Below are positions 12,765 to 26,500 of a stretch of 64,000 nt of DNA, in pieces (positions within the stretch are counted from its first letter, which is position 1; every line of letters begins with the position of its first letter). The notes beneath the pieces are model-generated. The model was not told the origin of the DNA, did no database searches, and was given only the letters and a program-made list of their open reading frames with translations. Origin of the DNA: Blastomussa wellsi (Eukaryota; Cnidaria; Anthozoa; Scleractinia; Plerogyridae); the NCBI GenBank assembly GCA_947652115.1, contig OX393571.1, positions 11,534,004-11,598,003 on the forward strand, given 5' to 3'. The position numbers and the translations under genes are program-made.

Positions 12765-15700
12765 GTGGATAAGTGTTGGCAAAACAAACTAGAACTATCC
12801 ACTGGATAGAGATTTATCCAGTGGATAGCGCTAGCCACTCTTTGAACAACTGGGGCCAGAAAGATACTAAGTTCGCTCTATAGACACCTGAAAACAAAAG
12901 CACACTGTGGGAGAGTAGAACGGGAACGGAACCAAATAAAGGCCGGATAGCTTCCATATTAACGGACACGAGTTACTAGTTTTTCAGTCGTAGGCTTTGA
13001 AGTTTGAGCCATCTTGTGCAGTGTAATCTTGTTAAACAGCTTTCAAATGAACAGGTGCACACAAGAGTTTCATCTAAACGGCTTAATTGCGTCAACCTCA
13101 TAAATCGATTCAAGCATTGACTCGGGGAATATAATGAAAGCGTTAACAGCGATAAAACATGACTTAGTGCACGAGAGAGTGGTTAGAGTGTTCTTAATTC
13201 GAAATGTTTAACTACGTAGGTCAGCAATAAAATTAAACATCAAAAGCAAATTTGTGTGATACCTTGGGTAGCAATGTACTTAGCTGGGAAGCTGTATCCC
13301 TAAAACCAAATATATTGTACGTTAGTATATGTCAATCGATGAATTAATCTATCAATCAGTGAATCAATCAGTCATTCATTCAAACAACCAGTCAGTCGGT
13401 CAGTCCGTCAGTCAGTTAGTCAGTCAGTCAGTCAGTCCGTCCGTCCGTCCGTTAGTCAGTCAAAATGTCAGTCCGTTGGTCAGTGAGTTAGTGAGTCAAA
13501 ATATCAGTCCGTTGGTCATTCAGTCAGTAACTCAGTCATTCATTGAGTCAGTGAGTGAGTGAGTGAGTGAATCAGTCGCCAGTCAGTCAAACAGTCCGTC
13601 CGTCCATTCATCAATCAGTCAGTCAGTCAGTCAGTCAGACAGACAGACACACAGATAGACACACAGTCAGTCAATAATTATGTCTATGTTGCAGGGTCCT
13701 TTAGCAAACCCTCGGCTTAAGGAGAGAGCCTCAGTTACAATCATCGATAATACGTTCAAGGCTTAAATTAAATTAAAGAAATGAATATTAGTTAAACGAT
13801 CCTCAATACAATACACTGAGGAACAAACTTACATCTACATAATTGGCGTTGATGTAGTCCGATCCAGGAATCTCTCTCCTGGCTGTTAGGACAACACGAC
13901 TATGATCATCTGTAAAATCAATGACGGTTTTTTCTAAGAATTTAGTTAAATGGCATCACAGTTAAGACGCACTGATATTAGCTTTATGGAGAGGTTAACT
14001 ACATTCAAAACTTTTTACAAAATTGAAGCACCCATTACAATAAAGGTTTGGAAAATTATCCACGTTTTCAGGTTACTGCGTTAGCAAATCAACACCGATA
14101 TCTAGATGATGACATTTTCAACTTACACGCCACTATATTACAATAGCGGTTTTTGCTTCTGTTATGTGTTTCCTGGCTTGCTTCCCAAGTTGATTTCCAT
14201 GTGAGACGATCAAGGCACTTAAAAGTAAAACAAATGAAGGTAGTCTATGACGTCTGGCCATACGGGGGCAGGAAAATGTAAACTTCCACGGGTTCAGGCT
14301 CAGTCTTCTAGTCCATGAAAGGGATACCCCCCTCCCTAGCATTAAATTCACCATAACCCATCTATATTTCTGCATTGAGAGAAACTCCGTAGGAGAAATG
14401 TGTCTTTCCCAAGAATTCAACGACAATGGCACTAGCCATGGCTTGAACTCAGAGCGCCTGTCCCGAGTCCAGTGCACAAACAATTACCCCACTGTGCCTT
14501 TCATAGTCCAATCTATCGCAGGTTATCGCATGCGCAGGGCCCCCCCCCCCCCCCCCAATACCCATTTACAGCAAACACCTCAATGGAGCTAGGCAAGTGA
14601 GGGTAAAGTCTCGAAATATTCTGACCTTAAACTCGTCGTTAAACAAGGCGTTGTTGTTTTCATGGAAATGGGCACAGTGTTCCGCGAGCTCTTTGACAGG
14701 AATAGGCCGTCTGGGACGAGCGCTTTGTGATATGATGGTCACTGCAAAACAACAACACTAATTTTCACTGATTCCCACACTAGCCATCAGGTCTCCAAGC
14801 CACACGGTTCACTAGGTTTCCTTGTATTTTGTACTTTATGACTCCCATAAGCGGACATCCTAAATTATTCCTTAGGTCCTGAAAAAAGTGTCCGCTTAGT
14901 GGAGGGCTTTGCTAATGAGAGGCTACAAATGTACAATGCGGGACATAAATGCTGGGACAAGTGGCGCAATTGTGGGCAAAATGACTGCTAGCCTCCCTCC
15001 CCCCAAGCAATGTTGAGAATTAACTATCCCACACACCAAGTTCAGGGCATATATGTTTGTCAACATTGCTTGGGGGGTGGGGGGGGGGGGGCTTGGGAGC
15101 TGGGAAGGGGGACTTGGGAACGTGCAGAACCCGTTTTGTAAACCCCAGGATGATCTGTTGCACTATTGAATACTCCTTTTCAGAAGTGTCTCAACTATTT
15201 TTGACCTCCATTGTAGTTTGTAAGTAGCTATGGCAATGACTATGTTTCCGCTCAACAGAGATGTTTGGTGGCGGGGCACGGCGGGTGGCAGGGATTCAAC
15301 AGGTTATTTCCGAGTTCCCTTTTCCAAAACGAGTGTAAGTACGAAACCAATCATATGAAAATGAGTTTGATTTGCATGAAAATGAACATGCAGGTAAAAC
15401 ACATTTTCAGTTTTCGCTAGTTTGCTTACAAGCTTGAAATTGGAGTGGCCGCATTTCTGTGGTTTAAGTGTCTCTCTAGTTTATAGTTAAAGCACCAGTA
15501 TTTTCTCAGTAATGTCTTGAAAACCCGTCACCTTTTTTCAGACCTGACGAACGTGGAAATGGAAGGGCAGATTGTGTTATAGTGCATATCACTACAGGAC
15601 TAACTTACATGTGCGTTTTTGAATGTTTGCTTTCTTTTTGGAGCGTCGCGATTCTCGCCTGCAAAGAAGGAAAACACAGTTAAATATTCTGCACAATTCT

Positions 15701-18700
15701 ACATAGCTTATCTATTTCCTTTTGTCGTTTCTTTTTACTTTACTTTACTTTTCTTTTTACTTAGTAGTAGTGAAGATTGATGCTTACTGCAGATAGCGCG
15801 AGCAGTACAATAAAATATATTGCAGCTTTTTCGTCATGCACCAACAAGTTCAATCGTTATTTTCTTTTCTCAAACTCATTAGTAATTCATCGAGTTAAAA
15901 CAAAGAAAATCATAACCGTGAAGGAGGTTTGGATACCCGGTCTTAATAAGAACAATTAGCACAGATTTTGACGATTTTATTTCTCCGTTTACTCCTTAGT
16001 TTTTGTTTCAAATTTTTGTTTGAGAAGATATATCAAACACTCGAGACAGTGTTTCATCGGCTATCCAAACACCTCGAAGTTCGTTAAAAATACTCCGCTG
16101 CGCGTCGTATTTTCAACTCTCTTCTCGGTGTTTGGATATCTCGGCTTGAATTGAGGAATAACCATTTTGGCTGTAAAATATAGACTAATTCTTAGCGTAG
16201 AATAAGAAACAGACGTCTTAAACGCGTATATACAAAGTGTTACAGTTTCTAAACACGTATGGGGGGCATGTACTAAAACCAGCAACACCGGAACACCGAA
16301 CGCCACAAAACACGGAACACCGGAACACCCCGGAACACCAGAAATACAATAGAATGGCAATAAATTTCTGGTGTTCCGGTGTTCCTGGTTTTAGTACATG
16401 CCCGTATGGGGAGCTCATATTTTTATTTCAAAATTTTAATAAGTACGTTCCTATACGATAAAAAGTATAAACGAATATAGTAGTAGTGCACAAACCTGAG
16501 AAGAATAAATGTAGTGATCAACACCAAAAGAAATAAAACACCAACCAGTCCACCCACAAGCCAGACTAACTTGGACTTGAAGATGTTAGGCTTATGAGCT
16601 GCAAAAAACAAATGCTTTCTTTTACTAAACAAGATTATAACGGCTTATAAACGCATATGCCCGAATAAACCAATCAGAGCTTGAAGCAAAAACACGCAAC
16701 TGCTACTAAGCGCGGTAAAATCGGAACCGTTACTAAGCGCGGGAAAATGGGCCTAAGTTGAAGTCACGACTGGTCTTGATATTGCTCGTGATTGGCTGAA
16801 GAAGACGACGTATTTGTTTTGATTGGTTAGAATACGTTACAGGACGCTTTTTTAACCAATCAATCAGCTGGCCCAAAAGGAAATCCGTAGGTCACACTAC
16901 ATTAAATATTTGGATAAAATCAAGTTCCTTATTGACAAAAACGTTACGTTTTGAAATCACAAACGCGCTTTCTTTTTCGTAAAACTGCCCCATAAAGTTA
17001 ACGCTTCTCCTTTTACTTCAAACTATGCTTATTTATGAATAAAAATATAATAAAGTTTTTGTTTATCGTCGTAACGCCATTGTAAAATGATGAAAGAAGT
17101 CGTATTCACCTTCCGATGTCTGAATGTCCGGTGAGTGTTGGACGGTAATTTCATCACTCATTTGTCCTGGTAACGAGTTAAACGCCTGTACCTGAGAAGA
17201 GTAACATTAAACCAAAATCGTAATTGAGCCACTTGTTAGCACAAAGCTAAACTTTAAAAAGGTTTTATTATTTTTGTGCAGACAGTTAAAGCAAAGTATA
17301 ACCAATCGAAATTTAGGTCACCGCTATTGGACGCACGTACTCGAAGTGACACGCCCATCGGGTTTCGATGCGTATTTGCGTTCAAATTTAGAAGGCTGTT
17401 GCGGTTTAAAAAGTATCAGAAATGCATGCATGGTTTGCTTATGTTTACATTATTTTCATGCGTCGTATTCCAGTATACCCATTTGTCCATTTTTCATTTG
17501 ACCGAAAACGTAGCAAAGATTTGAATTCACATGACTATAGTATCATTTCCAAACAATGTAACCGCAACAAAAATAAAACTGTACGGTTTCACAACGTGAA
17601 ACGACAAGGGTTTAAAAAGTTTCCAATTTGGGAGCGTTTTAAAAACGACCAAGTACTGGTTTTCACTGCTAGATGTGGAGGATTCCTGTTTTATGAGTCA
17701 ATAAGTGAATGAATCATGAGTCATGAGTCAAGGTATGAATCAGGTCAGCGGTTTTATTTGACATTGAAAACCGCTGACCTGACTCATAACTTGACTCATG
17801 ACTCATAACTTGACTCATGACTCATTGACTCATGACTCATTGACTCATGTTTACCGAAAACTCCTAGGTGTGGACCGAGTGTGGAGTTGCATTAAAAAGA
17901 ACGATGCCTAATTGTGAATGGACGCCTGCGAATAAGAACCCGCTTAAACTTTTATCCTTTTTTCACTCACTTTAATCTTGTACTCAGCCTCGACATCAGG
18001 AAGAGTCACTTCATACGTCAAATACTCTTTATCGACGTCAGAGTGTATAGTATAGGTTTTAGTAACTCCATCACTATTGACAAGGTGAAGTACGTATTTC
18101 TTGATTATGCCATTTGCTTCTTCAGGTTTCCTCCATTGAAGAACAAGACGAGATTTCTCCTTGTGCTTCACTGAAATCCTGCGTGGAGGAGAGGGAACTG
18201 GAACGGATAGAGGCAAAGGTCTATTAAATCAAGTGCAATTATTTTATTGCAAATTTTATCTAACATCGCTTACTCGAAAATCAATTATAGGGAAATGATC
18301 TGTTAAGACTGGCCTCTTTGTTATCACTGGGAATAGCTCACTTACGAGAGCCACACGAGGCAATCGAAGCCCTGTTAAAATTAAATGCTATACGACCCAT
18401 TACGTACATAATTCGTATTTTTTTGGAAACATAAGCTTTGAAAGGTTAAACAAAAGTTTAATCAGCCTGGATTACTTGGTAAATTAGACCCATGAGCATA
18501 CCATCTTCAGGCATAATAACATCCAAAGGAGCAGAAAATTTGCCCCAGTTCTCCTGCCCAACCTCCTCTCGGACCATGAACGAGTACATGTTATAGGGCT
18601 TCAATCCACCAACTTGAGTTTCTCTACGGTACGGGTTTCCCGCGTTCACGATTTTATGACCATCCACATTGGAGTCAGCGGGATTGCCCACATGAAGCCA

Positions 18701-21700
18701 CTGAACCATGTAACGCGTCACGAGCCCCGTGAAGCCTGGGTGCGACTGCCAAGTGATACGTACGCTCTGTGGACTTTCCGTCACTACGTGGACTCCTTGA
18801 GGACTGTTTGGAACTACGACAGAATGACAACTTTACTAAGCATGAACAGATCTTAGGAAAGTTAGTCTGTATTTTGTTTGACCAGCGTTTGCAAGCCAAT
18901 CACGAGTAAAATCTAAACCAATTGGCAGGTCCCTCCAATAGACCACTTCCGAGAAGCTTTTTCCCTCTATTCCAAGACGCGTCTTGGTGCACATCCTTTC
19001 ATATGGAAATGAGATTTACTCGTACGTCTTTTGTTTTGAAAATCAAACTCATTTCCATATGAAAGGTTGTGCACCAAGACTCGTTTTGAAACAGAGGTAG
19101 AAAGCAACTCGGAAATTAAATGGCTTATCGTAACATGTTTCCCGCCCTTGGCACGTCTTCCCGCGCTTCGCACTGGTTGCATGTTTCCCGCGCTTGACAC
19201 AGGCTACAGGAGTTCCCGCGCTAGATACGCGTTGCATGTTTTGGTTCTGATTGGCTCAATGTGTTTATTTTTTCAATGGTTTCACTCGGACGAATGTCCA
19301 TTTACAGTAGATGAGTCCCCTGAGAAGAACGGTGCATCTTTCATTCAGCTACTCTGAAGCACATGTAAACTCCTCAGTTTTAAACTGTACTTTTGTCTTG
19401 TTGGAAAGACAATGAAGTACCTGTCTTCTGACAGATAGAGAACCCATTTTAAAGATAGACAACGAAAACAATCAAAAATGTAAAAAATACCTGCTGGAGG
19501 CGTTGAAACAAACTCTTTTTCGCTGTTTGGCCCAACGCCCTTTCCTGTGAAGCCCGTGATCCAGACACGATACTTCGTCAGCGGTTTCAATTTGGCTAGA
19601 GTAGCATGCGTAACAGATCCATTTACGGTGATCACGTTCTCAATGACGGGATAGCTCGTGTCTTCCTTTCTGTAGTGCACGTGATACCCCAGTAGTCTTC
19701 CTTTCATGTGATGTTTTGGAATGGGTGCCCACTGTACGAATACTGAGTTGGATGTTTTTGGCGATACTTGAAGAAGTTGAGGAGCACTCGATGGCACTAG
19801 TTCGAAAATAAACAGAATGGTCTCTCAGTAATAACTATCAACCGAAAGACAATTACCTTGCGAAATTTTAATATGGGATACTTATGAGTTAAAAAAGATG
19901 ATGTCACGCACGGAAATCTTTGGCGTACAAAATAGAGCAGTTTTCAATTGAGTATAGAAAGAAATTAGCGAATTGCTTTAACCGGGTTGTTTTACATAGC
20001 TACGCTCATTGATTGACTTAAGAATCTCGCGCCACTTTTTCAACCAATCAGGAGTAAAACCAAAACCACATTTTGCACGCTTTGTAACGGCCACGTACTT
20101 CGTGTTTTGATTCGATCACTGGATTGTCTCCGTCCTTTGTGATTGGCCAATATAATATCTTTTGGTTTGGTCTTATGACACTCAACTGAAACTCGCTCTA
20201 AGTCGCAGGTTAAATGTAATAGTATGGAACTCAGATTTTTTGGGAAGAAAAAGAAATTTGGGCAAGGCAACTTCGGGGAATTTCTTGGGCAAATGGTCCA
20301 CTGCCCCCCCCCCCCCTCCTCCGGTAAAAAAAACGCCCGTCCGCCTATGTGGATAAGCACGTTCGTATTCTGTCTAACCTAGGGACCTACGTGACCACTG
20401 GATAAGAAATTTCACGTGACATACTAACCATCCTCATCTGTTGTGACTGTCACTGGTCTACTGGGAGGACCGCTGCCCACATCAGTGAATGCAGACACCC
20501 AAACATCGTAAGACGTAAATGGTTCCAAAGCTGTTATTTCTAGTCTCTGAGTCGACATATTGACCGACAAGACTTTTATAACTCCAACATGGCTGGCGGA
20601 ACGTCTGAACTTTGACCTCCCAGTTCTGTAGTACACGTGATAGCCTCGTAAAATGCCGTGAACGTCCTCCTCAGGGACTGGGCTCCATTCTATCAAGATA
20701 CTGCGAGACCCAGTGCTCCGAACTTGTAGTGAGTCCGGGGAGCGGCTGGGAACTGGGTATTAAATAATTTGATATTGGATGTCTGAGATGTTATACGCGC
20801 AAGAAAAAAGTCATTTATCGAAGTGTGTGTATGATAATAATAATAACACTTCATTTGAATTGCATGCATAATGTACAAAACCTGAAAAGGTGGACCTTGA
20901 GGCTATGTTACGATTTGGTTAATGCATCCGTGTTTGCCTGGTGCAGGAGTTTAAGAATTTTTTGAAAGCATTTTAAGCTCAAAAAAGTATGAATGCGAGT
21001 AAAATTAAGATACTTTTTTGTTATATTCTGAAGGCATCCTAAAGAGCTTAAAATTTTAGAGGAACCGATCATAGGATAGCGATGCCCCCCCCCCCCCCTT
21101 CCCTCCCGCCCCGCCTTGCAAGACTTTAGTGTATTGAATCGAGAGCCAAACAAACAAAAATAATCGCAAATCTCAATTACATTTGGGCGGGAAATTCGTC
21201 CAAGCGGGAAAGGAACGAAAACGATTCAATCACATGGAAAATACTTTTCTGTTTGAAACTATTAAATTTCGGAAATTCAAACCGGATTTTTTTCTGCATC
21301 GCATTCATTTTTTCTGATCTCTACAGACCTTGCTTTCCCTTGAAACTCACCGTCTTCCATGGTGGTGACCGTAACTACGGAACTTGTTTCCCCCAGTTCC
21401 TCACCCGTCATAGCCGATACAGTCACCGTGTAAGTGGAGAATTTTTTAAGACCAGTCAGCCGTGCGGTTGATTTTCTAGATCCTATCTTCTTCGTATAAG
21501 CTTTTCCCGAAGAGTCCTTGTAGGTCACGTGATAACCTGTTAAGGTATCCTTAGGGGAGGTGTAAACTTGATCCCAGGTTACCGTCAGGCAAGTCGAACA
21601 CGGACTGAACGCGTTTACGTTTTGTGGTGCCTCTGAACCTAGAAGACAAATTTGTAGGGTTTCTTGAGTAAATTGTTGGTAGTTACCAGTAGGAATTTAA

Positions 21701-23481
21701 TGTTACTAGCCAAAGAGAGGTTATGGACAATGGTAGTAATCCATTAATTTAAGTTTCATGACATTTTTGTACAAGTTATTGGTGTATTGTTTTATAAATC
21801 GTCCTGTTCTATCAGCCGCATTTAAGCCAGTTGGAGTAGGATTCTGCAATGCTTTAATTTGAGGTGGCCCCGAGCACAAGAGAGATAATATCTTCTTTCC
21901 TATTCCTTCTTAAAAAAGACTTTTTTCGTTAAATTCAAACAGCAGTAAAGTTTCGTACTCTTGGTTACAGAGAAATCATGATGCAAAAATCGTCGAATTT
22001 TCTCACCATATTTGGTAGTGATATTATGCGTGGGACCAAGAACACCATTCCTAATCCAGCCCCTGATGCGAGTGTAGCCCGTCAGGCGCACCCCATACGT
22101 AGTGTTCTTTTTTAGTCCCACGATGACGACGCTACGAGTTGATTGGTTAACTTGAATGATGTGATTGTCATGTGACATGCGAGGCATTTTCCAGTAAATG
22201 ACGTAATAACCACGAAGGATACCGTTAACGTGTTGTTGGGGTATTGGCGCCCAGGCCACCTTTATAGCGGTAGAATTTGCCGTCAGAGATGTGACACGAG
22301 GGGCGACTGTAGGAACTACAATACAGAAAAGAAAATAAATCAGAGACTGCATCAAACGTTAGCTTACATAATAATGTATAATTTGGTTTTATCAACTGGG
22401 TTGATAATGTAAATTGGCCACCGTAATGAGATTCGAGTGCTGACGTTTCGAGCGTTCGCCCTTCGTCGGAGCGAATCAAGGAATTATGGGTCGTGTGTGG
22501 TTTATATACAGAAAGATGGAGCTTCGCTATTGGCTGGTGCCTGGTAACGTGAAAACAACGGAATAAATTAGTTGAATGAAAAGCGTTCATTGATACCGTG
22601 AGGATTAAGAGTGCTGATTTGAGAAAATAAACTTTTGTTCTAGAGTTTTGCGGCTTTCCGTGCTTCCTTGGTGAAGGGAAAGGCCGCAGACTGCCATATG
22701 TTGCTTAGAATGATTTGGGAGATTGAAGTGTCTCGCGACCGGTTTAGATGCATTTTTGTCGTCTTTCTCTACGTCCCGAAGGTGTTCTCGGAATCGATCG
22801 CCTAGTCATCTCCCTGTTTCGCCGATGTATAACTTTTTGCAAAGAGTGCAAGTTATGCAGTAGATGACATTGGCTGAGGTACAGGTGAAATGATCAGTGA
22901 TCTTGATAGATCGCTTGGGTCTCGATATTTTATTCAACGTTGTGAATGAAAGGGCATGTTTTACATCGTGCGCGAGCGCATGTAAAAGTTCCGGGTTCAT
23001 CGCTTGTTTGGAATGCACTTCTGACTAAAAAGTTACCTATGTTTTTGTCTCGTTTAAATGAAATTAATGGAGGTTGCGAAAAGATTTTACCAGTATCGGG
23101 ATCGTTTTGAAGTAATTTAAAGTTTTTGAGAATGAGGGATTTTACTGCGTGGTTGTCCGGGTGAAATGTGAGGGTGCCCTTCACAACATTGACAAAATAT
23201 CGGGACCCAAGCGATCTATCAAGATCACTGATCATTGCACCTGTACCTCAGCCAATGTCATCTACTGCAGTCGATAAAACCAAATTATATTGTTATACCA
23301 GGCACCAACCAATAGCGAAGCTCCATCTTTCTGTATATAAACCACACACGACCCATAATTCCTTGATTCTCTCCGACGAAGGGCTAACGCTCGAAACATC
23401 AGCACTCGAATCTCTTTACGGTGGCCAATTTACATTATCAACCCAGTTGATAAAACCAAATTATATTCTTTTACTTCCCAC

Positions 23482-23520
<39 letters not shown>

Positions 23521-26500
23521 CCTTACATAATACTGCTCCGCTTTCGAGTATCAGTTCGTTATTCTTCAAAATACAGGGGCACCCAACAAGTCTGTTACAC
23601 ACTTTATTTTTCCCCAGCGCAAATGTTACTGGATGGCAAAATGTTTCAGTACATGTTTTCTCAGGGAAGTTTTCACTGCAAAAATACTGTCTTTATGAGA
23701 ATAGCGGATTTCAACCAGTGTTCAGTGCCATTTCCGCGCGTTTGTTGTTTGTTCTAATTGCGGGCTGGGAAAAAATTATGGATCATGTGCTGGAAAAAAG
23801 GAACAGATCAATTTTTCCCAGCAACATTCAAGAACACTTGTGTATGTTTTGGGTGCCCCTGAAAATAGGCAGAATTTGGATATTTAGCACCGATGTTTTG
23901 CAGAAGATTGAAAATAGATCCGAAAATAGATTGGTAAAAAGAAACGCGACCTTACTTACTTACCAAACTCGTCAGTCCACACAAGTAGTGGCCGACTGCT
24001 AGGTCCCTCGCCCTTGTTAGTGTAACCCAACACTGTGATCAAGTATGGTGTGTACGAATTCAAGCCGCCCAGCTCTATACCCAGGGCAAACACCGCTGTA
24101 CAGTACAGAACGCTGTCATTTTTATCGGCCCGTTTGTAGCAAACTTTGTAGCCAAGCACGTAGCCATGTCGGTGGGCCTTGGGAATCTGCTCCCAGAACA
24201 CGAAAATGCCAACAGAGCTTGTGTTGTAAGCTGACACGTTGGCGGGGGGAGCTGTTGGAGCTTGAAAGTAATAAAAATAAAATTCAAACATTTGTTGCGA
24301 ATGAGAATACTTCTAATTGCTGTGTTGACAACTCTGTTAACTACACCAGGCTAACGAGCTTGAATATCGTAAATAACATAGCTTTCTTCAACCTGGTCTC
24401 CAGGGCGCTTTTTTCTTGTTATTGGAAAGTGCCCTGGCCGCAATAGTGCAGCGCACAGCATGAAGAAACATCAATACTACATACATGAAGTCCGGAAGTC
24501 CGACAATCTAGGATTCTCGTGCCAAGGCCCCGCGGGCTAAGAGAAAAAAGGGCCATGGGGACGAGAATGCGGTCGAGCGTTCTTTATAATCGGTCGGTTA
24601 CTTTTTAAGAGGAACGCTACTCTAGGAATCCTGTAAATATGGGTGAGTGCATTCGGGAGGTACGGTTACTTAGAAAACTTAGTAAGGAAATGAAGTCCTA
24701 AAAGGTAAATAAAGAGGTCTTAGAAACTCAGTGTTATTTGAACGCATGACCTCGAAAACAGATCTTCCGCCCTGGCTAGCTATTATTATCTCTGAAAGAG
24801 GCGACTCCCACTACTATTAAATGCTGAGATTAGTGAAGAATATTCCTTGAATTACGCTATTTAAGGCAGTTTTTGACGAATCTTAGATGCACACCCTCTT
24901 AAAGCAAACTATGTTTCGATATTTCTAGTGATTTTCATGATGTGACAAATTACTTTATAACTGGAAGAAACACAAAACATAAACGTTTTCTAAAATAGAA
25001 AAAAGCTCTATACATAAATCGAAAATAAGCATAGATGTTTTCCGACAGAGGAAATTAAGACAGATAAGGACGTGCCGTTCGTGACGTGACTAACGTGAAG
25101 CTGGCGTGACCAAGCCCTTACATGACGCCACACTTGCGTGACCTTAACTATAAAGCGAATACTTACCTCCCTCGGGAGTCCAGACATGTGTGTACTTTGT
25201 GAATACGCCCCACGTTCCATTCACCAAGCCTTTCCGCACACGAAAAGAGTACTGCGTGTAAACTCTGAGATCATGAATTGTGACAGTACCAGTGGTACCA
25301 GAAACCACCATTGAAGATTCATTGTCGTTAGCTTTCCATCTTATCTCGAAAACTGTGTCTTTTGATGGAGACGTTACTTCCCAAGCCAGTTTCACACTTG
25401 TGTCGCCAGTTACGTAACCCGCAAGGTAACCTGGCGACTTAAGACCTGGAAAGAAAGTTTGCAGTTTTAAAGGGGCAGTTTCACGCTATTTTTAGTAACA
25501 CATCGAAAATCCAAGGGACGCTTTTCGGTTAATAGAAGCTGCATGATAATGATAAAATATCCTTTCAAAGAGCATCGTAATGTGTAGAAACTGTTTATAG
25601 ATGTTTTTGCAGGCGGATGGCCGAGATAGAGATTGATGCCAACTTGAAAACGTCGCGCGTTTTCAAGTTTTCCCATTGCATCTCGTATGAAATCAGTAAT
25701 AACATATTTTGCCTCGTCTTTCTGTTCTGAATTCACTTGATGTTGTAAAATTAGTGATTTCAAAACGATTTGAGTATTTACTGAAGCGTAAGAGGTTTAA
25801 AGTTAGCCAATTCTGATCAAACTCGTGATAAACTCCGTGATCCTTCCCCTTTATGTTTAACGGTTAAAATAAAATAGAACGCCTCAAATGTCGTTTTGCA
25901 AAAAACTGAAAAGCTAGTAGTACCACAGGAAAGTGCTACCCAATATCTTTCTTTTATTTGAATAGTCACGGGATGGATTTTCATATTAGATTCAAAAAAA
26001 TTGTACATATGTAATAGACGGAGCGAAAGTAATACTCTGACGTTTTCCCTCAGTTGAACGCATAACCTTGGGTTTCATTCACAGAGTTTGAATAGGCCCT
26101 TCGCACGACCTAGTCATATGGTACAAAATAACACCCTGTTGGTGGGCAAGCTTCACTCTGGGACATGAAGTGGCTTTGTCCCAGCGCGTAGCTTGCTCAC
26201 CAGAAGGGTGTTATTTTGTACCATGTGACTAGGTCGTGCGAAGGGCCTATTCAAACTCTGTGAATGAAACCCAAGCGAAGTGGAAGGGTGTTATTTTGTA
26301 CCATGTGACTGGATTGTGCAAAAGACCTATTTGGGTTAGTACCACGTTATACAGCACAATAAAAAGTACCACCAGCCTTCACTGTCTGGTCATACATTTA
26401 CTAGGCAAGAATTGTTCTACAAATGTAAAATTTAATAAATATCTTGAGAGGGAACTGGAGGAAAGGCAAGGCACGAACCACCTACCGCTGCTCAAACGAA

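Noticed and set aside
13329..13562. Open frame of SVSQSVSP-type repeats.
   Set aside because: Translation of the AGTC simple repeat; no start context or splice support.
13325..13680. Possible CRISPR-like regular repeat.
   Set aside because: Four-base units with no spacers, in a eukaryotic intron.
14133..14483. 116-codon minus-strand open frame over the intron before the KNRY exon.
   Set aside because: Its frame differs from that of the real exon 14127-14217, whose phase-0 reading gives the conserved SKNRYCNIV.
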